A DNA stretch of 64,000 bases from Vondammii sp040505895 (GCA_040505895.1 JBEVXU010000017.1:1-64000), one strand, 5' to 3'; positions 1 through 8,846 are shown, counted from the first letter of the stretch. A program made the numbers and translations. Notes: a model not told the origin generated them from the letters alone.

Positions 1-91
1 ACTGCCAACTGCCAACTGCCAACTGCCAACTGCCAACTGCCAACTGCCAACTGCCAACTGCCAACTGCCAACTGCCAACTGCCAACTGCCA
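1..91. repeat. Perfect heptamer tandem repeat, 13 copies
   Basis: The heptamer ACTGCCA is repeated 13 times without a mismatch and runs into the left edge of the window, so the full array is probably longer. It ends 3 bases beyond the radC stop codon. A 7 bp unit is not a codon multiple and no ORF uses it. Copy number can change by slippage; no function can be read from it. Confidence 0.97.
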
Positions 92-94
92 GCC

Positions 95-769
95 TCATAT
101 CACCCCTCGTTCCGCCAGTGAGGTCATTTCGCCGGTGCCGACGATGATGTGATCCAGCACCCGTACATCCACCAGTGCCAAGGCCTCTTGTAGTCGCCGA
201 GTGATTTTCTCGTCTGCCAGACTCGGCTCGGCCACGCCTGAAGGGTGGTTGTGGGCGAGAATTACGGCAGCGGCGTTGTGGGCCAAGGCACGGCGAACCA
301 CCTCTCTTGGATGCACACCAGCACCATCGATAGTGCCCTGGAAAAGCTCTTCGTATTCGATGACACGGTGACGGTTGTCGAGAAATAGGCAGGCGAATAC
401 TTCGTTGAGATGGTGAGAGAGGCGGCTCTGCAGGTAATCGCGGGTCTGTTGTGGGCTGGTAAGTGTGCTGTCGCGCTGCAGTACCTCACGGAGGTGACGT
501 CGCCCCATCTCAAGGGTTGCCTGGAGCTGGACATATTTAGCGATGCCAAGCCCGTGGCTGCGACAGAAATGGTGCTGGTCAGCTGCCAGCAGGTTACGTA
601 GACCTTTGTGCTCATCCAGTAGGTCCCTCGCCAGGTCGACGGCGGTTCTACCTTTGACACCGGTACGCAGAAAGATTGCCAATAGTTCCGCATCGGAGAG
701 TGCGGCCGGGCCGTGTTTAATCAGCCTCTCTCTCGGTCGCTCGTCAGCGGGCCAGTCCGTAATGGCCAT
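95..769 (-). CDS. radC: RadC family protein (JAB/MPN-type metal site)
   Basis: A 224-residue RadC homologue with an N-terminal helix-hairpin-helix region and a C-terminal JAB/MPN domain. The metal motif HNHPSG lies near residue 173, with the partner Asp about ten residues later (SLADEK). The role of RadC in DNA repair is disputed; the fold suggests a metal-dependent hydrolase or nuclease. The start at 769 is chosen over an upstream in-frame ATG at 793 because AAGGAGGT sits just before it and the protein then begins MAITDWP, typical of the family. It is divergent from coaBC, as in many gammaproteobacteria; the 231 bp gap holds no further gene. Confidence 0.95.
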   Translation of the reverse strand: MAITDWPADERPRERLIKHGPAALSDAELLAIFLRTGVKGRTAVDLARDLLDEHKGLRNLLAADQHHFCRSHGLGIAKYVQLQATLEMGRRHLREVLQRDSTLTSPQQTRDYLQSRLSHHLNEVFACLFLDNRHRVIEYEELFQGTIDGAGVHPREVVRRALAHNAAAVILAHNHPSGVAEPSLADEKITRRLQEALALVDVRVLDHIIVGTGEMTSLAERGVI

Positions 770-1000
770 TTTTACCTCCTTGTAGTACATCATCGACCCT
801 GGGGAATCCCTCTCCCGCAGAGATGCTTAATCAAATAGTAAATTAAATCATACCAGGTGATGATTCCAGGTTCCAGATCCACTTTAATTCAGTTAATCTT
901 GAAGGATTAACTAAAATACCAAGATCCCGGTAGCAAAATGGCGCCACTGTTATAGGTTGGTGTTTTTTGCACAGCCAACTAAATTAGAAGAATTAAGGCC

Positions 1001-2218
1001 ATGTCTGAACTGTCACAAAAGCGGATTTTGCTCGGTGTTACCGGCGGTGTGGCGGCCTATAAATCGGCGGAGTTGATACGGCTGTTACGCAAGGCAGGAG
1101 CCGAGGTGCAGGTGGTGATGACTGCCGCTGCAACCCACTTTATTACCCCCATGACCTTGCAAGCCCTATCGGGTAGAGAGGTACGGCAGACTCTTTTTGA
1201 TTCTGCTCACGAGGCTGCGATGGGTCATATCGAGCTGGCGCGCTGGGCTGACCTGATACTGGTGGCCCCTGCCACGGCAGATTTTATGGCACGCCTTTCC
1301 CAGGGTATGGCTGATGACCTTCTGGCCACCCTCTGCCTTGCCACTGAGGCGCCTATTGCTTTGGCGCCGGCGATGAACCAGGTGATGTGGCGCAATCCGG
1401 CAACCCGTGATAATGGACAGCTACTGGCATCGCGTGGTGTGCATTTGTGGGGGCCTGCTGAGGGTGAGCAGGCCTGTGGTGAGGTCGGTCCCGGGAGGAT
1501 GTTGGAGCCCAGCGAACTGCTGATACGGGCGGCGGCTACATTTGCACCGCAAAATCTTAGTGGCAGAAGAGTATTGATCACCGCCGGGCCAACTCGTGAG
1601 GCGATTGATCCGGTACGTTTCGTTGGTAATCGCAGTTCGGGGAAGATGGGATTCTCCCTTGCCCGCGCGTTTGCAGCCGCCGGGGCGGAGGTGGAGTTGG
1701 TCGCCGGTCCGGTGGCTTTGGTGACGCCGTCGGGGATCACGCGTATCGATGTGGAGAGTGCCCTGGAGATGGAGCAGGCGGTGATGACACGGGTCGAGCA
1801 CTGTGATCTGTTTGTCGCTTGTGCCGCGGTAGCTGATTACCGTCCTGAGTCTGTAGTGGAGCAGAAGATTAAAAAGAGCCGGGAGGAGATGACTCTGCGG
1901 CTGGTGAGAAACTCCGATATTCTCGCCCAGGTGGCCGCCATCCCGGATGGTCCGTTTACCGTCGGCTTTGCCGCTGAGACGGAGAGGGCGGTGGAGTACG
2001 CCGAGGAGAAACGCTGTCGCAAGGGCGTAGATATGATCGCCGCCAATCTGGTGGGTGGTGATGCCGGAGGGTTTGAGTGTGATGAAAACGCCCTGATGGT
2101 TTTGTGGGAAGGGGGGCGTTGTGAGCTGCCTATGTCAGACAAATTGGCGCTGGCAGGGCGTCTGGTAACCGTGGTGACTGAGCGTTATGAACAGAGAGAT
2201 TCAACTAAAAATACTTGA
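1001..2218 (+). CDS. coaBC: Bifunctional phosphopantothenoylcysteine decarboxylase / phosphopantothenate-cysteine ligase
   Basis: This makes 4'-phosphopantetheine for coenzyme A in the cytosol: CoaB joins cysteine to phosphopantothenate and CoaC decarboxylates the product using FMN. The N-terminal CoaC half shows the PAMN motif (APAMNQVMW) and the substrate-clamp Cys in ACGEVGPGRM near residue 158. The C-terminal CoaB half shows ITAGPTRE, GNRSSGKMG and the KIKK loop. Its 405 residues match the E. coli protein. The 3' end overlaps dut by 32 nt, so the two are translated from one message. Confidence 0.97.
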   Translation: MSELSQKRILLGVTGGVAAYKSAELIRLLRKAGAEVQVVMTAAATHFITPMTLQALSGREVRQTLFDSAHEAAMGHIELARWADLILVAPATADFMARLSQGMADDLLATLCLATEAPIALAPAMNQVMWRNPATRDNGQLLASRGVHLWGPAEGEQACGEVGPGRMLEPSELLIRAAATFAPQNLSGRRVLITAGPTREAIDPVRFVGNRSSGKMGFSLARAFAAAGAEVELVAGPVALVTPSGITRIDVESALEMEQAVMTRVEHCDLFVACAAVADYRPESVVEQKIKKSREEMTLRLVRNSDILAQVAAIPDGPFTVGFAAETERAVEYAEEKRCRKGVDMIAANLVGGDAGGFECDENALMVLWEGGRCELPMSDKLALAGRLVTVVTERYEQRDSTKNT

Positions 2219-2645
2219 TGATCGCCTTGGTGATCAGTTTCCTCTCCCCGCCTATGCAACAGAGGGATCGGCGGGAATGGATCTTCGGGCTATGCTGGAG
2301 GCGCCGATCGATCTGCTTCCGGGAGAGACTCACCTGATTCCTACCGGCATGGCGATTCACATAGAGGATCCCCACCTTGCGGCAGTGATTTTACCGCGCT
2401 CAGGGCTTGGTCATAAGCACGGTATTGTTCTCGGAAATCTGGTGGGTTTGATCGACTCGGATTATCAGGGGCAGCTCTTTGTCTCCTGCTGGAACAGGGG
2501 GGATTCGGTGTTTCGCCTGGAGGTAGGCGAGCGAGTCGCCCAGTTGGTAGTGGTGCCGGTGGTGCACGCGGATTTTGCTATTGTCGATGAGTTTACCTCC
2601 TCGGAGCGGGGTGAGGGTGGTTTTGGTCATTCCGGCCGACACTAA
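2187..2645 (+). CDS. dut: dUTP diphosphatase
   Basis: Trimeric dUTPase that hydrolyses dUTP to dUMP and pyrophosphate, keeping uracil out of DNA and feeding dTMP synthesis. Its 152 residues carry the five family motifs: AGMDLRA, PRSGLGHKHG, GLIDSDYQG with the catalytic Asp, ERVAQL, and the C-terminal P-loop-like GEGGFGHSG. The start lies inside the coaBC 3' end. The coaBC-dut pair followed by an algC-type gene is the usual order in Pseudomonas and Chromatiales. Confidence 0.97.
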   Translation: MNREIQLKILDDRLGDQFPLPAYATEGSAGMDLRAMLEAPIDLLPGETHLIPTGMAIHIEDPHLAAVILPRSGLGHKHGIVLGNLVGLIDSDYQGQLFVSCWNRGDSVFRLEVGERVAQLVVVPVVHADFAIVDEFTSSERGEGGFGHSGRH

Positions 2646-2668
2646 CGCATAAGGATTGGAGAGTGGGT

Positions 2669-5167
2669 ATGGTCATAAAAAGAATAAAAGAACCCGATAG
2701 CGGTGCCGCCGGCAGAGAGTGGGGTGCCGCCGGCCTCTTCAGCTATTTTCTTCTGTCTATTGTGGCTGTGGTGGTAATTCTGGCACTTAGCGCCGGAGTA
2801 ATCTTTTACACCCAGGGGCAGGCACAGAAGGAGGTGGAAGGAGCGCAGTTGCCTGTGGTTTCCGCGCTTGTAGGAGCCCGCATTTCTGAGGTAGTCAACT
2901 TCCACGTCCGTCTGCTGGAAGGCTTTATTGCCGACAAGCGTGTTGACCAGCTGTTTCTGTCCGAGGACCGCCTGGGGCTGCACGATCTGGAGAAGAGTCT
3001 GCAGGGCTTGTTGCCGACTTCGAGCCGCATTCATCTGATCCCTTTTGAGCAGGATGTGCTGGAAAATGGTGGCTCAGAATTACTGAGCTTTGCCACGCTC
3101 AATCTGATTCGTACGGTGGAGCGGAGTGGGCGAACCGCGCCAGCGGAGGTACATCAGGTCGGTTCTCCCCAGCGATATGTGGCTTTGGTGGTGCCGGTAA
3201 AATCAGAGGATGGAGGTGCAGTTGTCGGTACGCTGCATGTTGCACTCCCCTTCGTGCAGATAAGCCGGGCCATGAAAGAGATAGCGGCTGTCGATGGTTG
3301 GCTCTCGCTTCGGCAGGTGGCGGGAGATAAACCGGTGAGTCTGGGTGTGTCGGGGAAAGGCGTCTCCGGCAGTACCATTGATGGTCGTAGTGCCATTGCC
3401 GGAACAATCTGGGAGGTGGTGTATCGCCTGCCGGAAGAGCGTGCGGATATGGGGGGGCGGTTGCTCTCGCTGGTAGCTGTCGGTGGAGCAGCCGTACTGA
3501 TCAGCTTACTGCTGCTGATTCAATCCGTCCGTCTGAGACGAGTAGTCAAGAGTGACTCGGCTATCATTGTCGATCTGGCGGAGAAGCTGTTGAGTGGCGA
3601 GGGGGTGGGCGGTGAAGCGGAGATGCGTCTGTCGGAACTTGATCATGTCAAGGAACTGTTGCGCCGTGCCGGTCGGGGCGCGGCACGTGGGCCGGGGCGT
3701 AAAGCGGCGGTGGGGCAGGTAAAGGAGAAGGGCGGTGCATCGGCCCAGTCGGTTCCAGCCGAGGATTCACAGCGTTTACCTTTAGAAGGCGATGATGCCT
3801 CCGGATCACCCTTTGGTGTCCATGAAATCAGCGGTATTGTCGGTGGCAGTATGACGGAGGCAGTGGCTCACGATCTTGGGCGTGCCATCGGTAGTGAGGC
3901 GTATGAGCAGGGTCAGCAGACGGTGATTGTTGCCCGGGATGGGCGCGACTCCAGTGTTGGCCTGAGCGAGGCATTATGCAAGGGCCTTGAAGCGAGTGGT
4001 CGGGATGTTGTTGACATAGGTATGGTGCCGACACCGGTGCTCTACTTTGCCACCCATTTTCTCGGTAGCAACTCTGGAGTGATGGTAACCGGCGGCTGCA
4101 AACCGGCGGGATACAATGGTATGAGTGTGATCATTGCCGGGGATGCGCTGAGCAGCGATTCGATTCAGAAGTTGCGCAGGCGCATCGAAGAAGGTGACCT
4201 GATGGAAGGCAGCGGTACCCGACAGGAGCAAAGCCTGCTGCCCGACTATATCGGTAGGGTGACCTCGGATGTGCAACTGGCACGGCCTATGAAGGTGGTG
4301 GTGGATTGCGGTAACGGTGTTGCTGCATTGGTCGCGCCTGCACTGCTGCGGGTGCTCGACTGTGAGGTGATAGAGCTCTATTGTGAGGTTGATTTCAGCT
4401 TTCCCAATCACCGTCCCGACCCCGGCAGTCCGGTCAGTCTTGCAGCATTGATCCGCACGGTAAAGGAGGAGAAGGCGGATCTCGGTATCGCTTTTGACAG
4501 CGATGGCGACCGACTCGGTGTGATCGATTCCGCCGGTAATATTATCTGGCCTGACCGGCTGTTGATGCTACTGGCGCGTGATGTACTTGCCAGGCAACCC
4601 GGTGCCGATGTGATCTACGACGTCATGTCGACCCGACACCTGGCCTCGGAGATACTTGCCTATGGTGGGCGTCCCATCATGTGGAAGAGTGGCCATGCCG
4701 TGATCAAGGAGAAGATGAGGCAAACCGGTGCACTTCTATCGGGCAATGCCGGTGGTCATATATTCTTCAAGGAGCGCTGGTATGGCTTTGATGATGGTAT
4801 ATACTCTTGCGCCCGTTTGCTGGAAGTGTTGTCGGTTGAAGCACAGAGTACGGAAGCGCTGTTTGCAGCCCTTCCCGGGAGTATCGATACTCCGGTGTTG
4901 ACGATGGCGTGCGAATCTGAGAAAGCGGCGACTGATCTGGTAGATCAGTTGCTTCTGCAGGGTCGCTTCGACGGTGGCAAAGTGATCGATATGGACGGTT
5001 TGAGGGTGGAGTTTGAGGATGGCTGGGGCTTGGTGAGGGCATCCAGCAGCACGGCCGCCGTCAGGTTCCGTTTTGAGGGCGAAACACCTCAGGCGTTGAT
5101 GCGGATTCAGGAGGTTTTCCGCGATCAGCTGACAGCCGTGGGCTCTGCCCTGGAATTGCCGTTTTAG
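2669..5167 (+). CDS. Membrane-anchored phosphomannomutase/phosphoglucomutase-like protein with degenerate active site
   Basis: It sits where algC lies in Pseudomonas (dut-algC-argB) and has the long architecture: a TM helix near residues 23-46, a periplasmic region to about 262, a second TM helix to about 290, a linker, then a PMM/PGM domain from about residue 370. The overall match to AlgC is clear along the whole domain. The catalytic phosphoserine loop TGSHNP is instead TGGCKP (residues 474-479), so Ser, His and Asn are all changed. The sugar-binding GEMSGH is GNAGGH (692-697), the AlgC N-terminal YDIRG is HEISG, and the phosphate loop RASNTTP is RASSSTA (790-796). The metal loop keeps its Asps (DSDGDR, 610-615). 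The frame is intact, so this looks like a selected pseudoenzyme rather than a decaying gene. The start is ATG 2669 with GGAG 7 nt upstream; GTG 2663 is possible. Confidence 0.9.
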   Translation: MVIKRIKEPDSGAAGREWGAAGLFSYFLLSIVAVVVILALSAGVIFYTQGQAQKEVEGAQLPVVSALVGARISEVVNFHVRLLEGFIADKRVDQLFLSEDRLGLHDLEKSLQGLLPTSSRIHLIPFEQDVLENGGSELLSFATLNLIRTVERSGRTAPAEVHQVGSPQRYVALVVPVKSEDGGAVVGTLHVALPFVQISRAMKEIAAVDGWLSLRQVAGDKPVSLGVSGKGVSGSTIDGRSAIAGTIWEVVYRLPEERADMGGRLLSLVAVGGAAVLISLLLLIQSVRLRRVVKSDSAIIVDLAEKLLSGEGVGGEAEMRLSELDHVKELLRRAGRGAARGPGRKAAVGQVKEKGGASAQSVPAEDSQRLPLEGDDASGSPFGVHEISGIVGGSMTEAVAHDLGRAIGSEAYEQGQQTVIVARDGRDSSVGLSEALCKGLEASGRDVVDIGMVPTPVLYFATHFLGSNSGVMVTGGCKPAGYNGMSVIIAGDALSSDSIQKLRRRIEEGDLMEGSGTRQEQSLLPDYIGRVTSDVQLARPMKVVVDCGNGVAALVAPALLRVLDCEVIELYCEVDFSFPNHRPDPGSPVSLAALIRTVKEEKADLGIAFDSDGDRLGVIDSAGNIIWPDRLLMLLARDVLARQPGADVIYDVMSTRHLASEILAYGGRPIMWKSGHAVIKEKMRQTGALLSGNAGGHIFFKERWYGFDDGIYSCARLLEVLSVEAQSTEALFAALPGSIDTPVLTMACESEKAATDLVDQLLLQGRFDGGKVIDMDGLRVEFEDGWGLVRASSSTAAVRFRFEGETPQALMRIQEVFRDQLTAVGSALELPF

Positions 5168-5210
5168 CTGTTCTTTGGTGAGTGAATCGTCGGCTCCGAA
5201 GCATGTTTTT

Positions 5211-5230
5211 CGAGCGCAAGCTCGCGCTCG
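5211..5230. repeat. Short inverted repeat between algC-like gene and argB
   Basis: CGAGCGC (5211-5217) and GCGCTCG (5224-5230) form a perfect 7 bp stem with a 6-base loop. No T-run follows, so a simple intrinsic terminator is unlikely. It somewhat resembles the core of the REP elements elsewhere in the window. Confidence 0.5.
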
Positions 5231-5322
5231 CCCCTGATTTCAGGATTATTGAGCAGAGCCATTATTGATTTTTGTCGGACGGTATCTTAGCGGTATCGAT
5301 TTTTCACTAGTGAGTTATAACC

Positions 5323-6216
5323 ATGAGTCTCTCCCCTGAATCGGCCCAGAATGTTGCACACGTACTGACCGAGGCACTGCCCTATATCAAACGTTTCCGT
5401 GGTAAGACCATCGTCATCAAGTACGGTGGCAACGCCATGACTGATGACGATCTGAAAGACAGCTTTGCCCGCGATGTGGTGTTGATGAAGTTGGTTGGCA
5501 TCAATCCGGTGGTGGTTCATGGTGGCGGCCCCCAGATTGGCAGCCTGTTGGGTCGTCTCGGCATCGAGAGTGAATTTATACAGGGAATGCGGGTAACCAA
5601 CAGTGACACCATGGATGTGGTGGAGATGGTGCTCGGTGGTCTGGTAAACAAGGAGATTGTCAATCTACTCAACCGGCACGGTGGTTCCGCCGTTGGCCTG
5701 ACCGGTAAGGATGGCGACCTTATTCATGCCAAAAAGATGGTGGTAACTCGCAGAACACCTGATCTGGATGTACCGGAGATTATCGATATGGGTCATGTTG
5801 GTGTAGTGGAGAGCATTGATGCCTCGGTAGTGGATATGTTGGTTGGTGGCAACTTTATTCCAGTCATTGCTCCCATTGGTGTTGGTCGTGATGGCCATTC
5901 ATACAATATCAACGCTGACTTGGTGGCGGGTAAGATGGCTGAGGTGTTGGATGCAGAGAAGCTGATTATGCTAACCAACACCAAGGGGTTGCTGGATAAA
6001 GAGGGTCAACTGTTGACTGGATTGGACAGTGACCGAGTGGATGCTTTGATTGCGGACGGTACTATTCACGGCGGCATGCTGCCGAAGATCAGTTGTGCCC
6101 TGGAAGCGGTGAAGGCCGGTGTCGGTACATCCCATATTATCGACGGTAGGTTAAAGCATGCAGTTCTCCTGGAGCTGTTTACCGATGAGGGTATAGGTAC
6201 CCTGATACGCTGTTGA
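5323..6216 (+). CDS. argB: Acetylglutamate kinase
   Basis: Second step of arginine synthesis: ATP-dependent phosphorylation of N-acetylglutamate in the cytosol. The protein has 297 residues of the amino-acid kinase fold, with KYGGNAM near residue 29 (nucleotide site), HGGGPQI near residue 66 (acetylglutamate site) and ITN-like segments near the C-terminus. The long N-terminal helix preceding KYGGNAM is typical of arginine-sensitive hexameric ArgB. A 155 bp gap separates it from the algC-like gene; slmA follows after 12 bp. Confidence 0.97.
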   Translation: MSLSPESAQNVAHVLTEALPYIKRFRGKTIVIKYGGNAMTDDDLKDSFARDVVLMKLVGINPVVVHGGGPQIGSLLGRLGIESEFIQGMRVTNSDTMDVVEMVLGGLVNKEIVNLLNRHGGSAVGLTGKDGDLIHAKKMVVTRRTPDLDVPEIIDMGHVGVVESIDASVVDMLVGGNFIPVIAPIGVGRDGHSYNINADLVAGKMAEVLDAEKLIMLTNTKGLLDKEGQLLTGLDSDRVDALIADGTIHGGMLPKISCALEAVKAGVGTSHIIDGRLKHAVLLELFTDEGIGTLIRC

Positions 6217-6228
6217 TAGCGATAGACT

Positions 6229-6837
6229 ATGAGTTCACCTGAAACAGCCAGCAAGAGAGTCCCCCGCAAGCAACTGATCCTTGAGTCGCTGGCAGCGGAG
6301 CTGGAACGCAGCCCCGGCGAGCGTATCACCACCGCTGCCCTGGCGCGTGCGGTGGGTGTCTCAGAGGCGGCGCTTTACCGCCACTTTGCCAGTAAAGCGA
6401 AGATGTTCGAGGGGCTGATCGAGTTTGCCGAAGAGGCCGTCTTTGCCCGCATCAACCAGATTCTTGAAGAGGAGAAGGGGACACGGCAGCGTTGCGCCAA
6501 GGTGCTTTATCTGCTGCTCGGCTTTGCAGAGCGCAACCCCGGTATCACCCGGGTACTGCTCGGCGATGCCCTGGTGGGTGAGACTGAAAGGCTGCACACT
6601 CGCGTCGAGCAGTTTTTTGCCCGACTGGAGACTCAGCTGCGCCAGATTCTGCGAGAGGCTCGGTTACGGGAGGGAACTGAAGGTGGCGCCGCTGAAGCCG
6701 GTGCGGCGCTGATGATCTCCCTGGTAGAGGGCCGCATGCATCAGTTCCTGCGTACCCGCTTCCGTGTTATGCCACTGGCGGAGTGGGAAGACCAATGGGC
6801 GTTGGTTGAGCAGAGTTTGTTCCCAGCTTCCTCGTAA
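6229..6837 (+). CDS. slmA: Nucleoid occlusion factor SlmA (TetR family)
   Basis: A DNA-binding division inhibitor that blocks FtsZ ring assembly over the nucleoid. Its 202 residues have a TetR-type helix-turn-helix near residues 30-55 (TTAALARAVGVSEAALYRHF) and the SlmA signature NPGITRVLLGDAL near residue 104. The synteny with dut and pyrE matches E. coli and Pseudomonas, which supports SlmA over an ordinary TetR regulator. The start is 12 bp after argB. It converges on the DUF4124 gene. Confidence 0.93.
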   Translation: MSSPETASKRVPRKQLILESLAAELERSPGERITTAALARAVGVSEAALYRHFASKAKMFEGLIEFAEEAVFARINQILEEEKGTRQRCAKVLYLLLGFAERNPGITRVLLGDALVGETERLHTRVEQFFARLETQLRQILREARLREGTEGGAAEAGAALMISLVEGRMHQFLRTRFRVMPLAEWEDQWALVEQSLFPASS

Positions 6838-6904
6838 AGCATCGTCGGGACAAAGGGCGTGTCCACATGGAGAGTTTGGATGGTGCGTCGGCAAGATCTT
6901 TAGG

Positions 6905-7891
6905 TTATCGATTGTCTTCGTTAAGAAACGGCTGGAAGCCCTTCTGAATCTTCCTTACCGCGTCAGTTTTGCAGAAGGCTGCTCCCCGGGGTGAGTTTTT
7001 GCATGTCAGATCCATGAACAGCTTTGCACCGGACTCATCCTTGTTGACTATGCGTGAGGCGGTAATACTGATGTCGTTGTCATTGACCGGTGCGCCGGTC
7101 ATGATGATGAAGTCGTTCAGCATCTGCAGTCGGGTGGTGGCGTGTTTGCTGACATAGGCTTCGACCGCATTCCACGATTTGTCACACGACCTCTCATCCG
7201 GGCAGATTACCACCGTATCGAGCAGTGAGATCAGCTCCTCATCAGAGACCAGCTCCTCTTTCGGCGTGCTGAGGTTCTTCAGGTTGCGGAAGCGGGTTAG
7301 ATCCTTGGCGTAGGCATTACGTATCTGCTCCTTCCCCTCCTCCCTGCGGATGATCGAGGCGTAGCTGTCTTTTAGTTGCAAGCGGGTGCTCTCAATATCC
7401 TTGACCAGATTTATTGACGGCTTGCGTCCCTGGAGTTCCAGGTCGGCGGCGCTCTGCTGTATGTCGGTCAGTCTCTCCTTCATGCTGCGGATGTTGCTGC
7501 GGGTGATCATGATCATGGTATCAATAGCGGTAAGTTTGCCATTGCGCGCCATCAGGATGTCATCCTCGGTACGGAATGTACGCAACAGCACCAGATCCTT
7601 GGCGCGTTGTCGCTCGATCAGACGCTGCTGCTCCTCGCGTAACTTTTCCAGCTCCCTGTTGCGGGCGATCTCCTCCGCGCTCTTGGCCGCCTCGGTGCGT
7701 TCTACTTCGAGGCCACGCTCATCGAGCTGGCTGCGGGCGTTACGAGAGTGCTCCGTCGGTACATGGTCGGAGTAGTGTACTTTGCCCTGGTCATCCACCC
7801 AGCGGTACATCCTGGCGGCATCAGCCAGACCTGTACAGGCGATTAAGAGGGTGGCGCCCAGAGCTGCGATAAAGGGAGTGGTCTGTTTCAT
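6905..7891 (-). CDS. DUF4124-domain exported coiled-coil protein
   Basis: A 328-residue protein with an N-terminal signal peptide (cleavage near LADA-A, residue 26) followed by a DUF4124 domain (MYRWVDDQGKVHYSD). Next comes a charged coiled-coil of about 70 residues rich in E, R, K and Q. The C-terminal third has four cysteines (CPDERSC and CKN...FC), which could form disulfides in the periplasm. Function is unknown. It lies 30 bp downstream of pyrE on the same strand and probably shares its transcript. No clear Shine-Dalgarno site precedes the ATG. Confidence 0.88.
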   Translation of the reverse strand: MKQTTPFIAALGATLLIACTGLADAARMYRWVDDQGKVHYSDHVPTEHSRNARSQLDERGLEVERTEAAKSAEEIARNRELEKLREEQQRLIERQRAKDLVLLRTFRTEDDILMARNGKLTAIDTMIMITRSNIRSMKERLTDIQQSAADLELQGRKPSINLVKDIESTRLQLKDSYASIIRREEGKEQIRNAYAKDLTRFRNLKNLSTPKEELVSDEELISLLDTVVICPDERSCDKSWNAVEAYVSKHATTRLQMLNDFIIMTGAPVNDNDISITASRIVNKDESGAKLFMDLTCKNSPRGAAFCKTDAVRKIQKGFQPFLNEDNR

Positions 7892-7921
7892 ACTATATGG
7901 TTGAGTATAGTCACGAATTAG

Positions 7922-8563
7922 CTATACGCCGTACTCTTTTCTATAGTTTTGAATGGCGGTAAGAGATGCCTCATCACCCTGTTTATCCTCCAGATAGGAG
8001 ATCAGGTGGTTGAGCCGGACGATGGCTGCCACCGGCATGTTGTAGTCGCTCTCCACCTCTTGTATGGCCGAGCGTTCACCCGTGCCGCGCTCCTGGCGGT
8101 CGAGGGCGATCACCACACCGGAGGGGATGGCGCCATGGGCATTGATGGTCTCCATCGATTCGCGGATGGCGGTGCCTGCAGTAATGACATCATCGATAAT
8201 CATAATCCGCCCCTCGAGTGGGTGGCCGACGATATTGCCTCCCTCACCATGGGTCTTCGCCTCTTTTCTGTTGAAGGCGTAGGGGATGTCTATGCCGTGG
8301 TGGTCGTAGAGGGCGGCGGCGGTGATGGCGGCTAGGGGAATGCCTTTGTAGGCAGGGCCATAGAGCACATCAAACTCGATGCCTGAGTCAACGATTGCTT
8401 GGGCGTAAAAACGCCCGAGACGTGCCAGGCTGGAGCCGCTGTTGAATAGGCCTGCATTAAAGAAGTAGGGGCTGACGCGACCCGATTTAAGGGTGAACTC
8501 GCCAAATCGAAGAACGCCCACTTCAAGGGCGAAGTCGAGGAATTTCTGTTGGTACTCTTGCAT
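7922..8563 (-). CDS. pyrE: Orotate phosphoribosyltransferase
   Basis: It transfers phosphoribose from PRPP to orotate, giving OMP in pyrimidine synthesis. The 213 residues equal the E. coli length. The PRPP-binding motif IMIIDDVITAGTA is near residues 119-131, and the flexible loop RKEAKTHGEGG near residue 98 carries the catalytic Lys. GGAG precedes the ATG by a normal distance. An AATAACGTTATT palindrome lies upstream. Confidence 0.97.
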   Translation of the reverse strand: MQEYQQKFLDFALEVGVLRFGEFTLKSGRVSPYFFNAGLFNSGSSLARLGRFYAQAIVDSGIEFDVLYGPAYKGIPLAAITAAALYDHHGIDIPYAFNRKEAKTHGEGGNIVGHPLEGRIMIIDDVITAGTAIRESMETINAHGAIPSGVVIALDRQERGTGERSAIQEVESDYNMPVAAIVRLNHLISYLEDKQGDEASLTAIQNYRKEYGV

Positions 8564-8580
8564 GAATAGCTCCGAATAGT

Positions 8581-8592
8581 AATAACGTTATT
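8581..8592. promoter_or_regulatory. Perfect 12 bp palindrome upstream of pyrE
   Basis: AATAACGTTATT lies 18 bp before the pyrE start codon, inside the expected leader or promoter. It could be an operator, but nothing in the window identifies a regulator and a 12 bp AT-rich palindrome can arise by chance. Confidence 0.3.
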
Positions 8593-8661
8593 CTCCGTGT
8601 GTGTTGATTTGGATGCAAGTGATCATATTTCCTGCGGTATAATCCTCATCTTTGCGGCTAG

Positions 8662-8819
8662 GGAGCCTCTGATTAAGTCTGGTTAGGTTTAGGCTGAGAT
8701 GAAATTGTTCCAATTTGTTTCGAAGTGAGCGGTAATAGCCACTCTATTGCTGCGACCTTCGAAGCGAATTGGGGCAATTTTAGCCAGAGTAAACCAATCA
8801 TGATTTGATCAGAGTCTCC
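8662..8819 (+). mobile_element. 158 bp foldback MITE, copy 1, flanked by CTAG
   Basis: The element begins GGAGCCTCTGATTAAGTC and ends in the imperfect inverse GATTTGATCAGAGTCTCC. The two halves pair along nearly the whole length, including TTCGAAG/CTTCGAAG near the centre. CTAG lies directly outside both ends (8658-8661, 8820-8823), consistent with a 4 bp target duplication as made by IS5-type transposases. A second copy, reverse-complemented and also 158 bp, lies at 26613-26770 with about eight differences. It carries no coding capacity. Confidence 0.88.
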
Positions 8820-8846
8820 CTAGACCCTGGGTTATGGAGTTCCGAT

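Noticed and set aside
1..91. Heptamer array as a CRISPR
   Set aside because: The unit is 7 bp with no spacers; a simple tandem repeat.
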